A stretch of 64,000 nucleotides of DNA from Polyodon spathula (lineage: Eukaryota > Chordata > Actinopteri > Acipenseriformes > Polyodontidae). A program made the position numbers and the translations under genes. The stretch lies in NCBI RefSeq assembly GCF_017654505.1, contig NC_054543.1, forward strand, positions 23,598,339 to 23,662,338. Direction: 5' to 3'. A model generated the notes under the pieces. It saw only the letters and a list, made by a program, of their open reading frames with translations. It searched no databases and was not told where the DNA came from. Of the stretch, positions 12,207 through 39,781 are shown in pieces; the stretch's first letter is position 1; each line of letters begins with the position of its first letter.

Positions 12207-12856
12207 CCCACAAACAAAAAAAAACCCAGCACTACTTTACACCAGACATTTTGCTTAAGCACAGCAGTGGCACATTAACGAAGTCCATTCAATTTATTTT
12301 CTTTCAGTATTGGATCTAAACCAAAAGCCCAAACTAAAAATTGGCCAAAACCAAACACTGACAACAAATTTGTCTGCAACATTTCAGGACTTAATAAAAC
12401 TTCATGAAAAATAAGGCAGTATGTTGTCCAATTTAAATGCCTTTTCACAACACCAGGAAAAGGCAAGAATTACATATGCCATTATAAACTGCATACTCCG
12501 TTTTACAGTTCATATGAAACCTGGAATCATAACAGTAACTTAAGCGAGGTGGCAAATATAAAATAAATTTATGACTTCAGGAGGAACTTTGAGTAATCTG
12601 CATGATCCTAAATTGGTCAATAAACCATTAATGAATTTTACAGTAACAGGGGGGCATTCACAAGATGCTATATGAAGTGTAAACTTTTTGATATATAGAA
12701 AAAGGAGTTAATGAACTTGTTAAAGCCCTTAATTACATCTAAACATTAGTCAGAAATACAGGAGGTAGAATAGAAAGAAATATATAGAAAGACTCCTGTA
12801 ACAAAACATTCTACAGCTCCTGTTGCTACTTTAACACAAAACCTTTGTTTCAGGGT
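10525..12856 (-). other. bzw1: bzw1 3' UTR and downstream flank
   Basis: Sequence downstream of the bzw1 stop codon is AT-rich and has no competing gene. Candidate polyadenylation signals on the minus strand (TTTATT on the plus strand) occur near 12164 and 10527. Which one is used cannot be decided from sequence, so the left boundary is a guess. A 26-nt A run lies at about 12180-12206. Confidence 0.4.
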
Positions 12857-26315
<13,459 letters not shown>

Positions 26316-27785
26316 AAAAGACACCCTGGGAGGAATAAAAAAAAAAGAAGAATTATTTAAAAATGCAGTTGATCTTTAGTTAACCCCAAATCGAATGTAT
26401 CGGATCATCCGATTACTCAGGCGAAAGGTAAACATTTAAAATATGTAATTGTCATCTCTCAAGCAGCATTTAACAGACCTTTTTGGCAAGTGTTTAACAA
26501 CGAGTGAATCTGGGAAGATAACTCCATTAATCAGTGCAAATGTAGCACAAAACGACCAGTTTAGGGCTGCAGACAGGACTGTACTTAACGAAGGATGGGG
26601 AGGCTGAATTGACAGGGATCCAATTGGTTGTTTAGAGTTAATGCAGTTATATTTCGATAATTTATAATTTCGTTATATTATGAATATTGACCGGGTATTT
26701 AGAGCACGTTCAGACACTTATCCGGCCCCTTGTTTTAAATTTAAACTAAATACATCCTTCACGCCTGCCTTCAAAATATACTGTCCTGCAAAAATAGACA
26801 GAAATCCGGGGCATTTCGTTTCCATGCGGAAACAACAAAAACTACAATTCCCAGAAAGAGTACTACTTCGTCATGCTCACTACCAATAGGCTGAAAAAGC
26901 CCACAGCAGCGGTTCTGCAAAAACTTGTTGCATAACACTCCATACTCACGGAATGAGACAATACAGCCACAGAAAGATTTTACATGTGTGGTTTGACAGC
27001 TGAGGACAAATACATGCAATCTTCCTCCAATGTAACCCCACACAGCGACCTGAACACATTCTTCGGCCTGAGAGCGCAGTCTCACGTCACAGGAAGGTCG
27101 ACATTGTTTCCGATATATTACTATCGTCATTCTACCGAGATTTGCACACTTTGAAAAGATGAACGTTGAAATTAATAAACTGAAGATAATCGATAGAATC
27201 ACGATTGCTAGCTTGAATCAAATTTGACGTCGAGTTATCAACCAAAAAAGCAGATTCTTGTGCAAACGAGATTGCATGCATACGCACAACAAAGAAACGC
27301 GTCCACGTTGAACCATTTCCTATTTGTATCAGACAATTTATACATCATTCACACCAGCTAGTCATACGTTACAGAAAACAAGTCAGGGTTACCATATAGC
27401 CATCATACATATATTAATAATCATAATGCTAGAGCAGAAACGTGAAAATTAAAGCTAGACGCGACTTCCCACAACAAGGCCCAGGCATCGTATTCACCAC
27501 TAATTATACCCACATTTGGAAGAAAAACAAAATCGTATCACCCACGAGGATATGCATGTTTCATCATACAACTATCCGTGGATACCGTCGTTAGGCTAAT
27601 GTCAACATCTCCTTCTCATTGAGAAATACATTTCCAAATAAATAAGTAGGCCAGGGAAATCAGCTACAATGGTTTTGGAACTCGAGAAAAAAAAAAAAAA
27701 CATGGTTAATAAATCAAACACCAACCTATACCACGTCCCGCTCTTTTTAATTTCATTTCAGATGTAGTGGCGAGGAGATACTTAC

Positions 27786-27900
27786 CGAAATTAATTCAGA
27801 TAAAAAAACAGCAAGAGAAACAGAAAATACTGCAAAGCCCAGCTAACGCTCACTTCTGTCAAATCCAATCTGAATGTAATCCAGTGCGGCGGCGTCGAGA
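27786..27900 (-). other. bzw1: Probable untranslated first exon and promoter region of bzw1
   Basis: A consensus donor (TTTCG then GTAAGTATC on the minus strand) lies at 27785/27786, upstream of the start-codon exon. The sequence just upstream carries a short GC-rich cluster (27887-27897). The transcription start cannot be placed from sequence, so the right end is approximate. Confidence 0.5.
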
Positions 27901-29639
27901 TAATACCACTTGGGATGATCCACTCGCATAGGGGTCTCCCACTTGAGAGAAAAAAAAACATCTATTTGATCTCCCATTTTCAATAATGAATTCCACAATA
28001 CAGATAAAGGTACTTCATAGTTTTTAAATATAATTTTAATAGAATCATATATAAATAATGTTATTTTTCCACAACGTAATACTACAAAGTACGCTACATA
28101 CCTGTAAAATAGTTAGGTGGTCTGGGCGCTGCACCTTTATTAAGTCAAGTCTATTGTGCTGCAGCCGAGGGGTCCTTGTCTGCTACGAAATATAAAATGT
28201 ACTTCAAAGTGATCTGTAAACCCCCACACCTCAGTAATCTATGCTTATATTAAAATATAATCTATGTTTACTTACATATTTACTGTTTGGATACAAATAT
28301 GCATAGTTGAGTCATGTACTATGACACATGAAACACCCTCTTTTTAATGGCGTTTATAAAGTCCTTTGGCGTGCTCCAATATGGTGTTGGCACGCAAAGT
28401 CAACGTGACGCCTGAACCTCCGGACTGACGCTATACTGAACATGTTGTTTTGCTCAATGTGTGGTATACGTAAATCAGTGTCCCGGTAACCGGAAGACTC
28501 GCTGCATTTGGTTCCCATCCAGTACTAGCCTTGTTAGATGTACCTTCCCTTGCCTTCCCTGCATACAGTGCAGTGTTGAAAGAAACACGTTATAGCAAAC
28601 ATGTATTTTCATTTAAAACATGGTTTCTGGTACTACGCAAGGTCAAATAAAGTTTGTGTCTTTGGGGTTAAAGCATCTAACTGGCTGTAAAATATGTCAT
28701 TATTGGAAGAAGCTGGAAGGGACAATTTCATGATACAGGTAACATGACCCAGGAAAGCAAGACAGTCTAAAAGCGCAACTTGTGATTAGCATGTTTTAAA
28801 ATGAAAATGCATGTTTGATAAAAACATGTTTCTTTTAATTGAGGATTCTGCAGAATTGCTCATGCAAAGTCTGTGGTTTTCCTCATTGCCCAAGCATTTA
28901 AATACTGACTGATTCAAAGACAGGAGCTTCACAGTAAAACAGCTTCCATGAGAATCTAATCAAACACACACAGCGTTCCCTAAGAGAAACCATCTCCATT
29001 GAATGATTAGCATCAGTTAGTTTAACAAAAAAAAAAAAAAACATCTTCAACCAATCAGCACCCACTCTGTGCTTAAATTTTTTTTTCAAAAATAATAAAA
29101 AAAAAGCTTGCTGCTAGGTAAGATAACCACACACACTTGCCAGTAATGTGATTGTCAGTATGGTCTGTCAAACTTCAATTTTTACATATAGCTAGAGAAA
29201 TACTTGTCCAATTGAGATATGTTATTTAGCAGAAGTTAGTGAGTTAGAAAATGGAAACACATTCAGTTTTTTTTCAGCCTGGTAAATAATTATTCAAACA
29301 GAAACAAACAACAGAATCCTAAAGAAAACCCATAATAAGATACCAAACTTCTAAGAAGTGAAAAAGCACCAAAGTGTATTTAGAACAGAACAAAATGTTT
29401 TACTAAATCTTTGCTAAAGTGCAAAACTTTGTGAGGAACGCCATACAGTGAACCCTGCTCACTATCACTCCACCTCCGCTGGTTATCATCACATTGAAGT
29501 GGCCCAGCCAGGACAGCATGGGAGCCAGTGGAGACATGCTCCTGAAAATATCACTGCACGCCATACAACTAATTGTAACCTTTTATATCACTTTGCAAAA
29601 TAAAAGAATTAGATTAGAATATCACTGAACAGCATGTAT

Positions 29640-29640
<1 letters not shown>
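27901..29640. other. Intergenic sequence upstream of bzw1
   Basis: No gene, RNA gene or clear repeat was recognised. The bzw1 promoter should lie at its left edge. Small homopolymer A and T runs occur at about 29027-29040 and 29078-29104. Confidence 0.4.
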
Positions 29641-30960
<1,320 letters not shown>

Positions 30961-31027
30961 CGAGAAATTTCTAGATATTATAAATTTACATTATAAATTT
31001 ACATAAATTATGTGAACTTTTGACTAC

Positions 31028-31028
<1 letters not shown>

Positions 31029-31061
<33 letters not shown>
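31029..31061. repeat. (TA)n microsatellite
   Basis: About sixteen TA units between the Tc1 relic and the solo LTR. Confidence 0.9.
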
Positions 31062-31063
<2 letters not shown>

Positions 31064-31234
31064 CGTACACTATAGAATATACTATATAGATGTTATATAA
31101 GGTATATATGAATATACTGCATGCAACTAGATAACTCCGTTGATCTTTTTTGACTTCTCGTCGAACTGAAACTGAAGAGCAGCTTGAACAGACTTACCAA
31201 AAAATACAAACAATATTTAAACATTAAGAACCAC

Positions 31235-31970
31235 TGTGATAGAGACAGAATGATTCTTGGTGAGAAATCTCCCTCCCCATCTATGAGGGTGCTGTGTAAA
31301 GGGAACAGAGTGTCCTGGACTGGATGGCCTGACAATTCCTTCACATGGTTAGGTGGAAGTTGGCCATCTAGAAAGGGAGCGGAGCTTTGGTCCAAGTCAT
31401 TGCCCCAAAAGGAAGCAATGTGGTAAACTTGGATTGGAGGAGAGACAGTTGCACTCGTTACCCAGGGGGCGTGACTGACGATATATAAGGGGACGTAGCA
31501 AGATAATCCATACCTTTGTTATGATTAGGGTCGAACATCTAAAGGACAAGTGAAACGTAACCGTGAGTATTTTGTTTGTTTGTTTCGTCTTTCATATTTG
31601 TTATTTATTATATGGCTGATGCGATTCGGTGGTGTTGCTACAGGCCAGCACAAACCCAGACAACACTGCACTATTGTTCACGGATATATTGTATTTGCCC
31701 CACTAGCACTAATAGCACTCACCTTGCCCTTGGACTCGTGTTTATGTATCGTGTGTGTTTAAATACTGTGCTTATTATTGAACCCTGTGTTTATTTAGCT
31801 GAGCAGTACACATCGTTGTGTACTGCCATTCCTCCATTTATTGTTTGCCGTTGTCATCAGACTATTGGATTATAAATTAAAACTATCAGTTCACCAGTAC
31901 TTTGTTGTCTGTCGTTATCTTGAACACTGCATCACCTCTACACCTGCGCACTGAAACCCACATTGCCACA
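31235..31970 (+). mobile_element. Solo LTR (family A, copy 1) with 5-bp target duplication
   Basis: The 736-bp unit begins TGTGATAG and ends TTGCCACA, so it has the TG...CA ends of an LTR. It is flanked by ACCAC on both sides (31230-31234 and 31971-31975). A TATA-like ATATATAAGG lies at 31481 and an ATAAATTAAA polyadenylation-like motif near 31873, giving plus orientation. It aligns by eye along its length with the unit at 39782-40504. No internal retrotransposon genes adjoin it, so it is a solo LTR left by recombination. Superfamily (Gypsy, BEL or ERV) is undetermined; 5-bp duplications fit several. Confidence 0.85.
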
Positions 31971-32393
31971 ACCACTCCGAATTAATGACTGCAAACATCA
32001 TAAAAATGTTAAGGGATTAAAAAAACAACTTGAAAATAAAATCTGAAAGTACTTTTCAAGTACTTTTCCAGCACCTGTAGTGCACTGAGATGCTAGGAGT
32101 GGTATTGGTTATAAATCTGAACTCATAATAACCCTGGATATACAGATGTACACAACCAAGATAGAACATGCAGAAACCTGTCTGGGGAGCATGTTATTGT
32201 GTGGACCTGGCCAGCTGGGTTTATCAGAACCAAAACAGGCTGCAATCCCTTTAATGAACAGCAGGGGGCAGCAGTAAATACATCTCAAGTGTCATCCTCA
32301 TCAGAACTAGGATTTTTTTTTTCTTTCCAGAAATGGATATATATTTTGAAAATATACAATTTGAAAAAAATAATGAATGAATGAAAAAAAAAA

Positions 32394-32434
32394 CATCTAT
32401 CTATCTGTCTATCTATCTATCTATCTATCTATCT
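32394..32434. repeat. (CTAT)n microsatellite at the 5' edge of the Tx1 LINE
   Basis: About ten CTAT units with one CTGT variant, ending exactly where the LINE 5' sequence (CGACTTGTTTTGCC) begins. Confidence 0.9.
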
Positions 32435-32618
32435 CGACTTGTTTTGCCTGGCGGAGTGAGTGCGGTGTGGAGTGGTGGTGTGTGCGTGAGCGCTGCTGGC
32501 AGGTTTGTCTGTCTTTTCCTCTTTTTTGTTTCTATATTGTTTTGCATTTCTTGTTTAAAGTGTACTGGTGAACAGTTTTGTGCGCTGAGCTGACGCTCTG
32601 TCAGCGACAGCGGGCAGG

Positions 32619-33850
32619 ATGGCCGGCGCAGGAGGGAGGCCGCCGCCAAACTTTTCTTTTGAACAGTTAACCCGCCGACACAGAGTTAATTTCCGCCGAG
32701 GGGTTTATCCCTTTGGAGGAATGTGTGCTCGCTATTGGGGAGGTAGTCGGTTGTGAAAACGTAAAATCGGCTTCTCGCATGAGCGGCTCGATTGTGTTTT
32801 TTTTAGGTACAGTGGAGTTAGTATCAACGGTTGTAGAAAAGGGGATTGTTGTTAATAATACTTTTCTCTCAGTAATTGCTTTAGCTGTCCCAGCTAGGAA
32901 AATCACCCTTTCTAATGTTCCCCCGTTCCTGAAAAATGAAGTGATAGAGAGGGAGCTGGCTAGATATGGGCAGCTCATGTCCGGGCTGAAGAGAATCCCT
33001 TTAGGCTGCAAGTCACCACATTTGAAACATGTTATGTTGTTCAGAAGGCAGTTGTTTATGATTCTAAAAAACATCGATGAAGATCTTAACATCACACTTA
33101 AGTTTAAGGTGGATGGCAGTGATTATGTTATTTATGCAACCTCTGACTCGATGAAGTGTTTCAGGTGTGGGACTGAAAGACACCTGGTGAAAAACTGTCC
33201 CTAGAGGGAGAGTGGGGAGTGGGATGGGAGTAAGGGGGACAAGACTGCTGATAAGCAGAAACCAGGACCAGCCGGTGCTAGGCTCGATGGTGGATCAGTA
33301 CCTGCGGGCAGCACAGAGGGAGAGCAGGCTAGTGACAGAAGGGCAGCTGAGCCCCAGGAGGCAGGCATTGACGCTGTGATGGGGGCGGAAAGCAAAACCA
33401 AAGCACAAGATACAACAAAAGGCAGTGAGAGCGCAGAAAGTCATGGAACGGAGGGAGAGAGTGAGCAAATGGAAACAGAAATGGTTGCTAGTGTGTGGGG
33501 TGATGTTCAGATACAGGTAGAAGGGGTAAAGTTCGTAGAGGATAGGAAGGTTTTTAGACTGCCGGGGAAAAAAAGGGTGAGAAAAACGGAGGGCAGTGCT
33601 GTCACAAAAAAACGCAACGTTTCGTCTGATGGCAGCAGTGTTGGTATGGAGCCTGGGAGCTCTGCAGAATTGATGTTGAGGATTTTTTTCCTGATATTGA
33701 TTTGTTTCTGAGCTCAGTACGAGGTTTAAAGCAAATCGTGTCCGCTCAGGAAACGTTTAGTACTCAGGAGCTAGTGCACCTCAAATACATATCGAGCAAA
33801 CTCTGTGGCAATGTTAAACACAGTCAGTGTAGATGGGGGAAATCAGGTTG
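32619..33850 (+). pseudogene. Tx1-like ORF1 (nucleic-acid-binding protein), damaged
   Basis: ATG at 32619 starts MAGAGGRPPPNFSFEQLTRR. A frameshift near 32700 leads into EECVLAIGEVVGCENVKSAS. The central region (KITLSNVPPFLKNEVIEREL) looks like the RRM-like part of Tx1/L1 ORF1 proteins. It is followed by the zinc knuckle CFRCGTERHLVKNC at about 33157-33198. A TAG at 33202-33204 interrupts the frame, which then continues in phase through a low-complexity basic/acidic tail to about 33710, where it shifts to an acidic end (VEDFFPDIDLF). These proteins coat the element RNA. Confidence 0.85.
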
Positions 33851-36800
33851 ATTGGGAAAAGGATTGGAAAGGGGATGGTTTTTTCATTCATGGAACTAAT
33901 GTGAGTGCTGGGGTTTTCTGAGGGGTTTAAACCAAGCTCAGTAATTGCCTGTGAAGTCATAAAAGGACGGCTACTCAGAGTCCAAGCGGTGGTTGAAGGC
34001 AGGGTCTTTGTTTTTGTTAATGTTTATGCACCTACAGATGGTATGGAGAGAGTAAGCTTCCTCCAGAGGCTTGAATGTATGTTGATCAAATGTAAAACTG
34101 ATGAGGTGTTAGTTTTAGGTGGGGATTTTAAATGCACAGCTGATAGTAGATTAGACCGGAATCACATTGAGCCACATCCCCAGTCTGCCAGGGAACTGGT
34201 TAGGATTGAAAACTACATGGAACTAGTTGATGTGTGGAGAAACATTAATGCAAAGGATAGGCAATACACAAGGGTTAAAATACATGGCACTGATGTTTCT
34301 ATGGCTAGATTGGAACAGTTTTACACTGTTAAACATAATTTAAACATTTTTAAATCTTGTTTTATCAGCCCCACAAGCCTGTCATATCACAATTGAGTTT
34401 CTGTATGTGTGTTGCTCCCCTCTCTGAGAATAAAAAGTACATACTGGCATTTTAATACTGCTTTGCTTAATGATGAGCATTTTAGGAAAGTTTTTAATTT
34501 TTTTTGGGAGAGATGGAGATGTAAAAAAAGAGACTTCTTGTTGCAGCAATGGTGGGATGTAGGGAAGGTGCAGACTCAATCTTTTTGTCAGCAGTATACT
34601 AGAAAAGTCACAAGGAGCTTAAATAAAACCATGAGAGAGCTGGAGGAGGACATCCTATAGCTCCAAAGAGCTCTGGAGTCCAGCTCAAACGAAAGGCTGA
34701 TTGAGGGCCTGAAATGTAAAAAAAGGGGGTTGGCGGATCTGCTGGACGTAAAGGTGCAGGGGGCTCTGGTGAGATCGCGTTTCCAGAGCTTAGTGGAGAT
34801 GGATGCACCCACTCACTATTTCTTTGGGCTGGAGAAAAAGAGTACACAGAGCAAAGTGATTCATTGCCTGAGGACAGCGGCTGGGCAGGAGCTCAGGGGG
34901 CACGCAGAGATCCGGAAGCTGGCTGTGGGTTTTTATAAGGACCTGTATACAGCAGAAGCGGTAGAAGAAACTGGGAAATCACAGTGTTTCTTGCAGGACC
35001 TCCCTCAGCTGCCTGAGGAGGAAGCCAAGGGGCTGGAAAGTCCTCTGACACTGAACTCTCTGATGTCCTGCAGGGGCTGAACAATGGAAAGACACCTGGA
35101 CTTGATGGCCTCCCAGTGGAGTTTTATAAAAAGTTCTGGTCTCTGCTGGGGGAGGACTTGTTGGATGTTTTCAGGGAGAGTGTGCAGGATAAAGTTCTGC
35201 CTCAGAGTTGCAGAAGAGCGGTCATCGCTCTCCTCCCTAAAAAGGGAGATTTGTGTAGTATTAAAAACTGGAGACCTGTGTCGTTGCTCTGTGCCGATTA
35301 TAAAATCCTTTCTAGAGCCCTCGCAAACTGCCTCAGGACTGTGATAGGACGGGTGGTGCAAGGAGACTAAACATACTGCGTTCCAGACAGATCCATTTTC
35401 GATAATATCTTTCTAATTCGAGATATACTGGCAGCCTCCAAGCTTTTTGGTTTCAATGCAGGTGTAGTGTCGTTGGATCAGGAAAAGGCTTTTGACCGGG
35501 TAGATCACCTCTACCTGTGGAGGGCACTAAAAGCTTTTGGGTTTGGGACTGGTTTCTTAGAGAAGGTTCAGCTGCTCTATGGTGACATTTCCGGTCTATT
35601 GAAAATCAATGGTGGCTTAAGCGCCCCTTTCCCCGTTCAGAGAGGTATTAGACAGGGGTGTTCCATGTCTGGTATGCTCTACGCTATAGCAATAGAGCCT
35701 CTTATAACTGAGCTGAGGAGGGTATTGACTGGACTGTCCATTCCTCAGTGTCCTGGTAAACCAGTGAAGGTAACAGCTTATGCAGATGACATTGCTGTAT
35801 TTGTTAACAACCAAACTGATGTTGACAGTGTAGGCACCTGTCAAAGACTGTTTGAGAAGCTGTCATCTGCTAAAGTAAATTGGGATAAGAGTAGTGCAGT
35901 GCTTCTGGATGACTGGAGGGGTTGTCGTCCTCCAATTTTACCTGCTGGTTTGCAGTGGAGCAGGGGTGGGCTCCTTTATCTGGGTGTCCATCTCAGGGAT
36001 GACAACACAGTGCAGAGGAATTGGGAGGGGATGGTGGAGAAAGTGAAAGGCAGGTTACAGCAGTGGAAATGGTTGCTTCCCCACATCTCCCATAGAGGTA
36101 GGGTACTTATTATTAATAATTTGGTGGCCTCTAGCTTGTGGCACAGGTTCATCTGCTTGGAGCCCCCACAGTCATTAGTAAAACAGGTTCAGGCTGTGAT
36201 GCTGAAGTTTTTCTGGGATGGGGTGCATTGGATCAGACAGAGTGTGCTGTATCTGCCTCTGGCCGAGGGGGGGGCAGGGGCTCATAGACCTTTCTAGCAG
36301 GACGGAGGCTTTTAGGTTACAGGCCCTGCAGAGGCTACTGTATTGCACTGAGGACCTCCCGTGGAGGCAGTTTGCCTGTACCTTCCTGCAGCAGGTGGGG
36401 AGGCTGGGTCTGGATAGGGGTCTTTTTCTGCTAGAAATGGGTAAACTGGAGATGGACCGACTGCCAGACTACTATAAGAGCCTGCTGAGGGCATGGCAGT
36501 GGGTGCATATTGAGCAGAGGGGCACTGAAAACATTAGCCTTGATTGGCTTCTAGAAGAACCGTTAATATATAATACATTCTTGAAGTGTGATATTGTTCA
36601 GTCTGCTACTTTTATACATATGTTAGTGAAGGCAGGTGTTGTAAAGCTTAAAGCCTTTTTAGATTTCAACACCTACAGCTGGGTGACTCCTCAGTGGTTA
36701 GCGTCTGCTCTGGGGATGCGGTCTGTCCGCACTGCTGAGCGTTTCCTCACCCAGGTGCGTGCTGCTCTCCCCGATGAGGGGCTGGAGCTCTTAAGCCAGC

Positions 36801-37572
36801 TGTTCAGGGATCAGAGAGTTCCGCACATGGATTCCCCCTTTCCATCACTGTTAGTGTCCCCAGCGATTAGTCAGGCTTCTGATGAGCAGGGTTTACTGAC
36901 TGTAGAGGGTCTGAGAGATCTCCCTCTCTGTATAGTAGAGGGGAAACAGCTGTATAGGGTGTGTGTAAAGGGCCATTACCAGCAATAGCTCAGGGCAATA
37001 CCGGACACACACTGGAGAGAGAGGCTGGGGGTGGCGGAACACATAGTGCCAGCTTGGAGAACCCTGTATAAGCCACCACTGCCAAAAAGATCGGGGGATC
37101 TGCAGTGGAGGATCTTACATACCATCACTGCCGTTAACTCCTTTGTGAGCATCATAAACCCTGAGGTGAAAGATTCCTGTCCATTTTGCTCACAGAGACT
37201 GTGACATTGTTTTGTGTTCTGCACCAGATTTAAACCTTTGTTTGCTGCTCTGACGGAATTGCTTGCTGGGTTGGGTTTTGTGTTCTCTGAGGTGTTTTTT
37301 ATTTTTGGTTTTAAGTATTGTAAAAAGAGAAAGTACTCAATTTTATTATTGGACAGGCCAAATTAGCAATTTTAAGGAGCAGGAAAAACAAAATGAATGA
37401 CGTTTTAAATACTGATCCTTTTGTTATTTTTAGAATGCTTGTATTAACACGGGTTAGACTGGATTTAAATTTTTATAAAGCAATGCGTAATTTAGCAATG
37501 TTTGAGGAAGTCTGGTGTGTAGACAGTATGTTATGTGCTGTTAAGGATGGTGATCTGGAGGAGTATCTGTGA
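33851..37572 (+). pseudogene. Tx1-like ORF2: endonuclease and reverse transcriptase, damaged
   Basis: The first recognisable part is endonuclease: VFVFVNVYAPTDGMERVSFL (about 34008) and VLVLGGDFKCTADSRLDRNH (about 34110). The N-terminal part of the endonuclease appears deleted. RT begins near 35070 in a shifted frame (LNNGKTPGLDGLPVEFYKKF), continues with SCRRAVIALLPKKGDLCSIK and, after a stop at 35368, SLDQEKAFDRVDHLYLWRAL (35467) and VQRGIRQGCSMSGMLYAIAI. The catalytic YADD box is at 35779-35790 (TAYADDIAVF). Further frameshifts occur near 36290 and 36986. The C-terminal cysteine/histidine motif (DSCPFCSQRL) is near 37190, and the end is TGA at 37570. No RNase H domain is seen, as expected for this clade. 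Confidence 0.9.
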
Positions 37573-37716
37573 TGTGAATTTTTATGTGTCCACAGTATTT
37601 TATGTATTGTTTTATTCACCTTGGGTGGATTTCATGATAATATCTGTTTTATAAATATTGATTGTGTGTATTCTATTTAATTGCTAAATAACATTTTTTC
37701 AAAAAGTAAAAAGTAT

Positions 37717-37717
37717 G

Positions 37718-37752
<35 letters not shown>

Positions 37753-37760
37753 TCTCTGTC
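37717..37760. repeat. TCTATC/(TC)n microsatellite at the 3' edge of the Tx1 LINE
   Basis: TCTATCTCTATC passes into about thirteen TC units. The left part shares the TCTA unit with the repeat at the 5' edge, consistent with a single microsatellite split by the insertion. Confidence 0.9.
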
Positions 37761-37839
37761 TTCTATATATGTGATATTCTTTATAAATACGGATATATAT
37801 AATTCTTTTTAATTTCTCGTTGGGGTTTTACAAAACCTT

Positions 37840-38199
37840 TTGAGCAGTATATTTTTACGTTATACCTCTGCCGGAATTTATCGTAGCCGACTTACTCTAT
37901 GTCAACGTGGTCCTGTCCGAAGTGGATATAACACGAGATATAATAGTTGGCAGGGATGTGGTGGTATTTTTTGGGGAAACTGCCGGCACCTTGCAAAGGA
38001 GCATATGGACATTACTTTGGAAATAATTAATCTAAATGCATGGCTGAAATGTGGTGCACACAGGAAGGCTTCACTATTTTGGACCACATTCTACAACAAG
38101 GACTATCTATATAGGCAGGACGGACTGCACTTAAATAAAAAGGGAACCAATCTACTTGGAGAAAAGATCCTCGAGCAGGTTCAGAACCATTTCAATTAG
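37840..38199 (+). pseudogene. CR1-like ORF1 C-terminal (esterase-like) fragment
   Basis: An open frame ends in DGLHLNKKGTNLLGEKILEQ and TAG. In CR1 elements this motif belongs to an SGNH-type esterase in ORF1; the DxxH (DGLH) catalytic pair is present. The N-terminal half does not align convincingly, so this is a 5'-truncated copy. Confidence 0.65.
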
Positions 38200-39781
38200 A
38201 AAGGGGGGAGAATCAACAAAAAAACAGAAGGGAGACCATATCAAAACAGAACAACAACTCAAGGAAAGAAAGCCATTAAATGTACTTATCTAAATGCTAG
38301 AAGTACCAGAAACAAAATGTTAGAACTTGAAGCTACTGCACTAACATGTAACTAATGTGATAGGTGTTACAGAAACTTGGTTGTCTGAGAGTGATGGGGA
38401 CAATTATATAACATTTGTGGGTATAATCTGGGTATACACAGGACAGAAGAGGCAGAGGGGTAGCGCTATACATAAGAAACAGTCTTGCAGCCCAGATGTT
38501 AAATCTGGATGAAGAAAACAAAGCCAAATCAAAATTGGTCAGAACAACAGACAAAAATTCAAAGGGAATAATAATAGTAGCATGCTATAGACTGCCAGAT
38601 TCAGACGGCGAGCAAAATAATCTGTTATACAATGACATTAGAAATTCGTGGAGCAAAGGAGAAGCCATACTAATGAGGGATTTCAACTTTCCGTATATAA
38701 AATGGGAAAAACCGGTGGGGAGCATGGCGGATGAAATTGAAATGCTTCCTAACGCAATTTGTCAAGGCACTGACAAGAGGGGAGGCATGCATTGAGAACC
38801 ACTAGCAAACTCAGACCACAACATGGTCTCATTTGAAGTGATTTTTTAAACCCAAAAAGTAATGACTAAAGCTAAGGTTTACAATTTTAGAAAGGCAAAC
38901 TATGAAGGTATAAAACAGAGACTAACAGAAGTAGATTGGAGTAAAATAGAGAAAACATCCACAGAAAAAGGTTGGCTGTTTTTTAAAAGTGTAGTACTAG
39001 AGGCGCAAAACAATTACATCCCAAAAGTAGACAAATCTAAATCTAAAACAAAATTGCCAAAAAGGTTTAATAGATCAATTAAAAAAAAAATATTCAGCGG
39101 AAAAAAAGGCACTTTACAGAGCATTTAAAAGGGACCAAAAACAAAGTACACAGAAAGAGTACACAGAACTGCAAATACAAGTCAAAAAGGAAATTAGAAA
39201 GGCCAAGAGAGAGAAATAAATGAACATTGCTAAAGGTGCTAAAACCAATTCCAAAATGTTTTACCAATATTATAACAGCAAGAGAACATTCAAAGAGGAG
39301 GTTAAATGTCTAAAAGATACAAATGGCAAAATCATAGACAAAGAAAAAAAAATAGCAAATGTATTAAATGATTACTTTTCACAAATTTTTACAAAGAATG
39401 ATATGGACAACATACCCCACATGTCAACCTGTTCATTTCCAGTTTTAAATAACCGAGGCAGAAGTATTAAAGGGACTAGGAGCTCTTAAAATAAACAAAC
39501 CACCATGGCCGAATGAGATCCCTCCTGGGAGACAGTCAACATGGTATTAGGAAAGGGAGATTGTGTCTAACTAACCTGCTTGATTTTTTTGAGGATGCAA
39601 CATCGATAATGGATAATTGCAAAGCATATGACATGGTTTATTTAAATTCCAGAAAGCTCTTGACAATGTCCAGCACAATAGATTAATTCTCAAACTGAAT
39701 GCAGTAGGATTCAAGGAAATGGATGTACATGAATTAGGGTGTGGTTAACATGTAGAAAACAGAAAGTACTGATTAGAGGAG

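Larger units (their letters stand above)
32435..37714 (+). mobile_element. Tx1-clade non-LTR retrotransposon flanked by microsatellite
   Basis: About 5.3 kb with two open-reading-frame regions in the L1/Tx1 layout: ORF1 with a CCHC zinc knuckle and ORF2 with an apurinic endonuclease and a reverse transcriptase. ORF1 wording (VPPFLKNEVIERELARYGQL; MKCFRCGTERH) is typical of fish Tx1-clade elements. It sits between a CTAT repeat on the left and a TCTATCTC/(TC)n repeat on the right, without an obvious target duplication other than the repeat itself. Several frameshifts and stops make it inactive. Known for the clade: many Tx1-like families insert at specific sequences, some into microsatellites. 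Target specificity here is inferred from this one copy. Confidence 0.9.

Noticed and set aside
31184..31875. Open frames of 70-100 codons in the 31.2-31.9 kb region
   Set aside because: They lie inside a solo LTR, which is non-coding; the second LTR copy does not preserve them.
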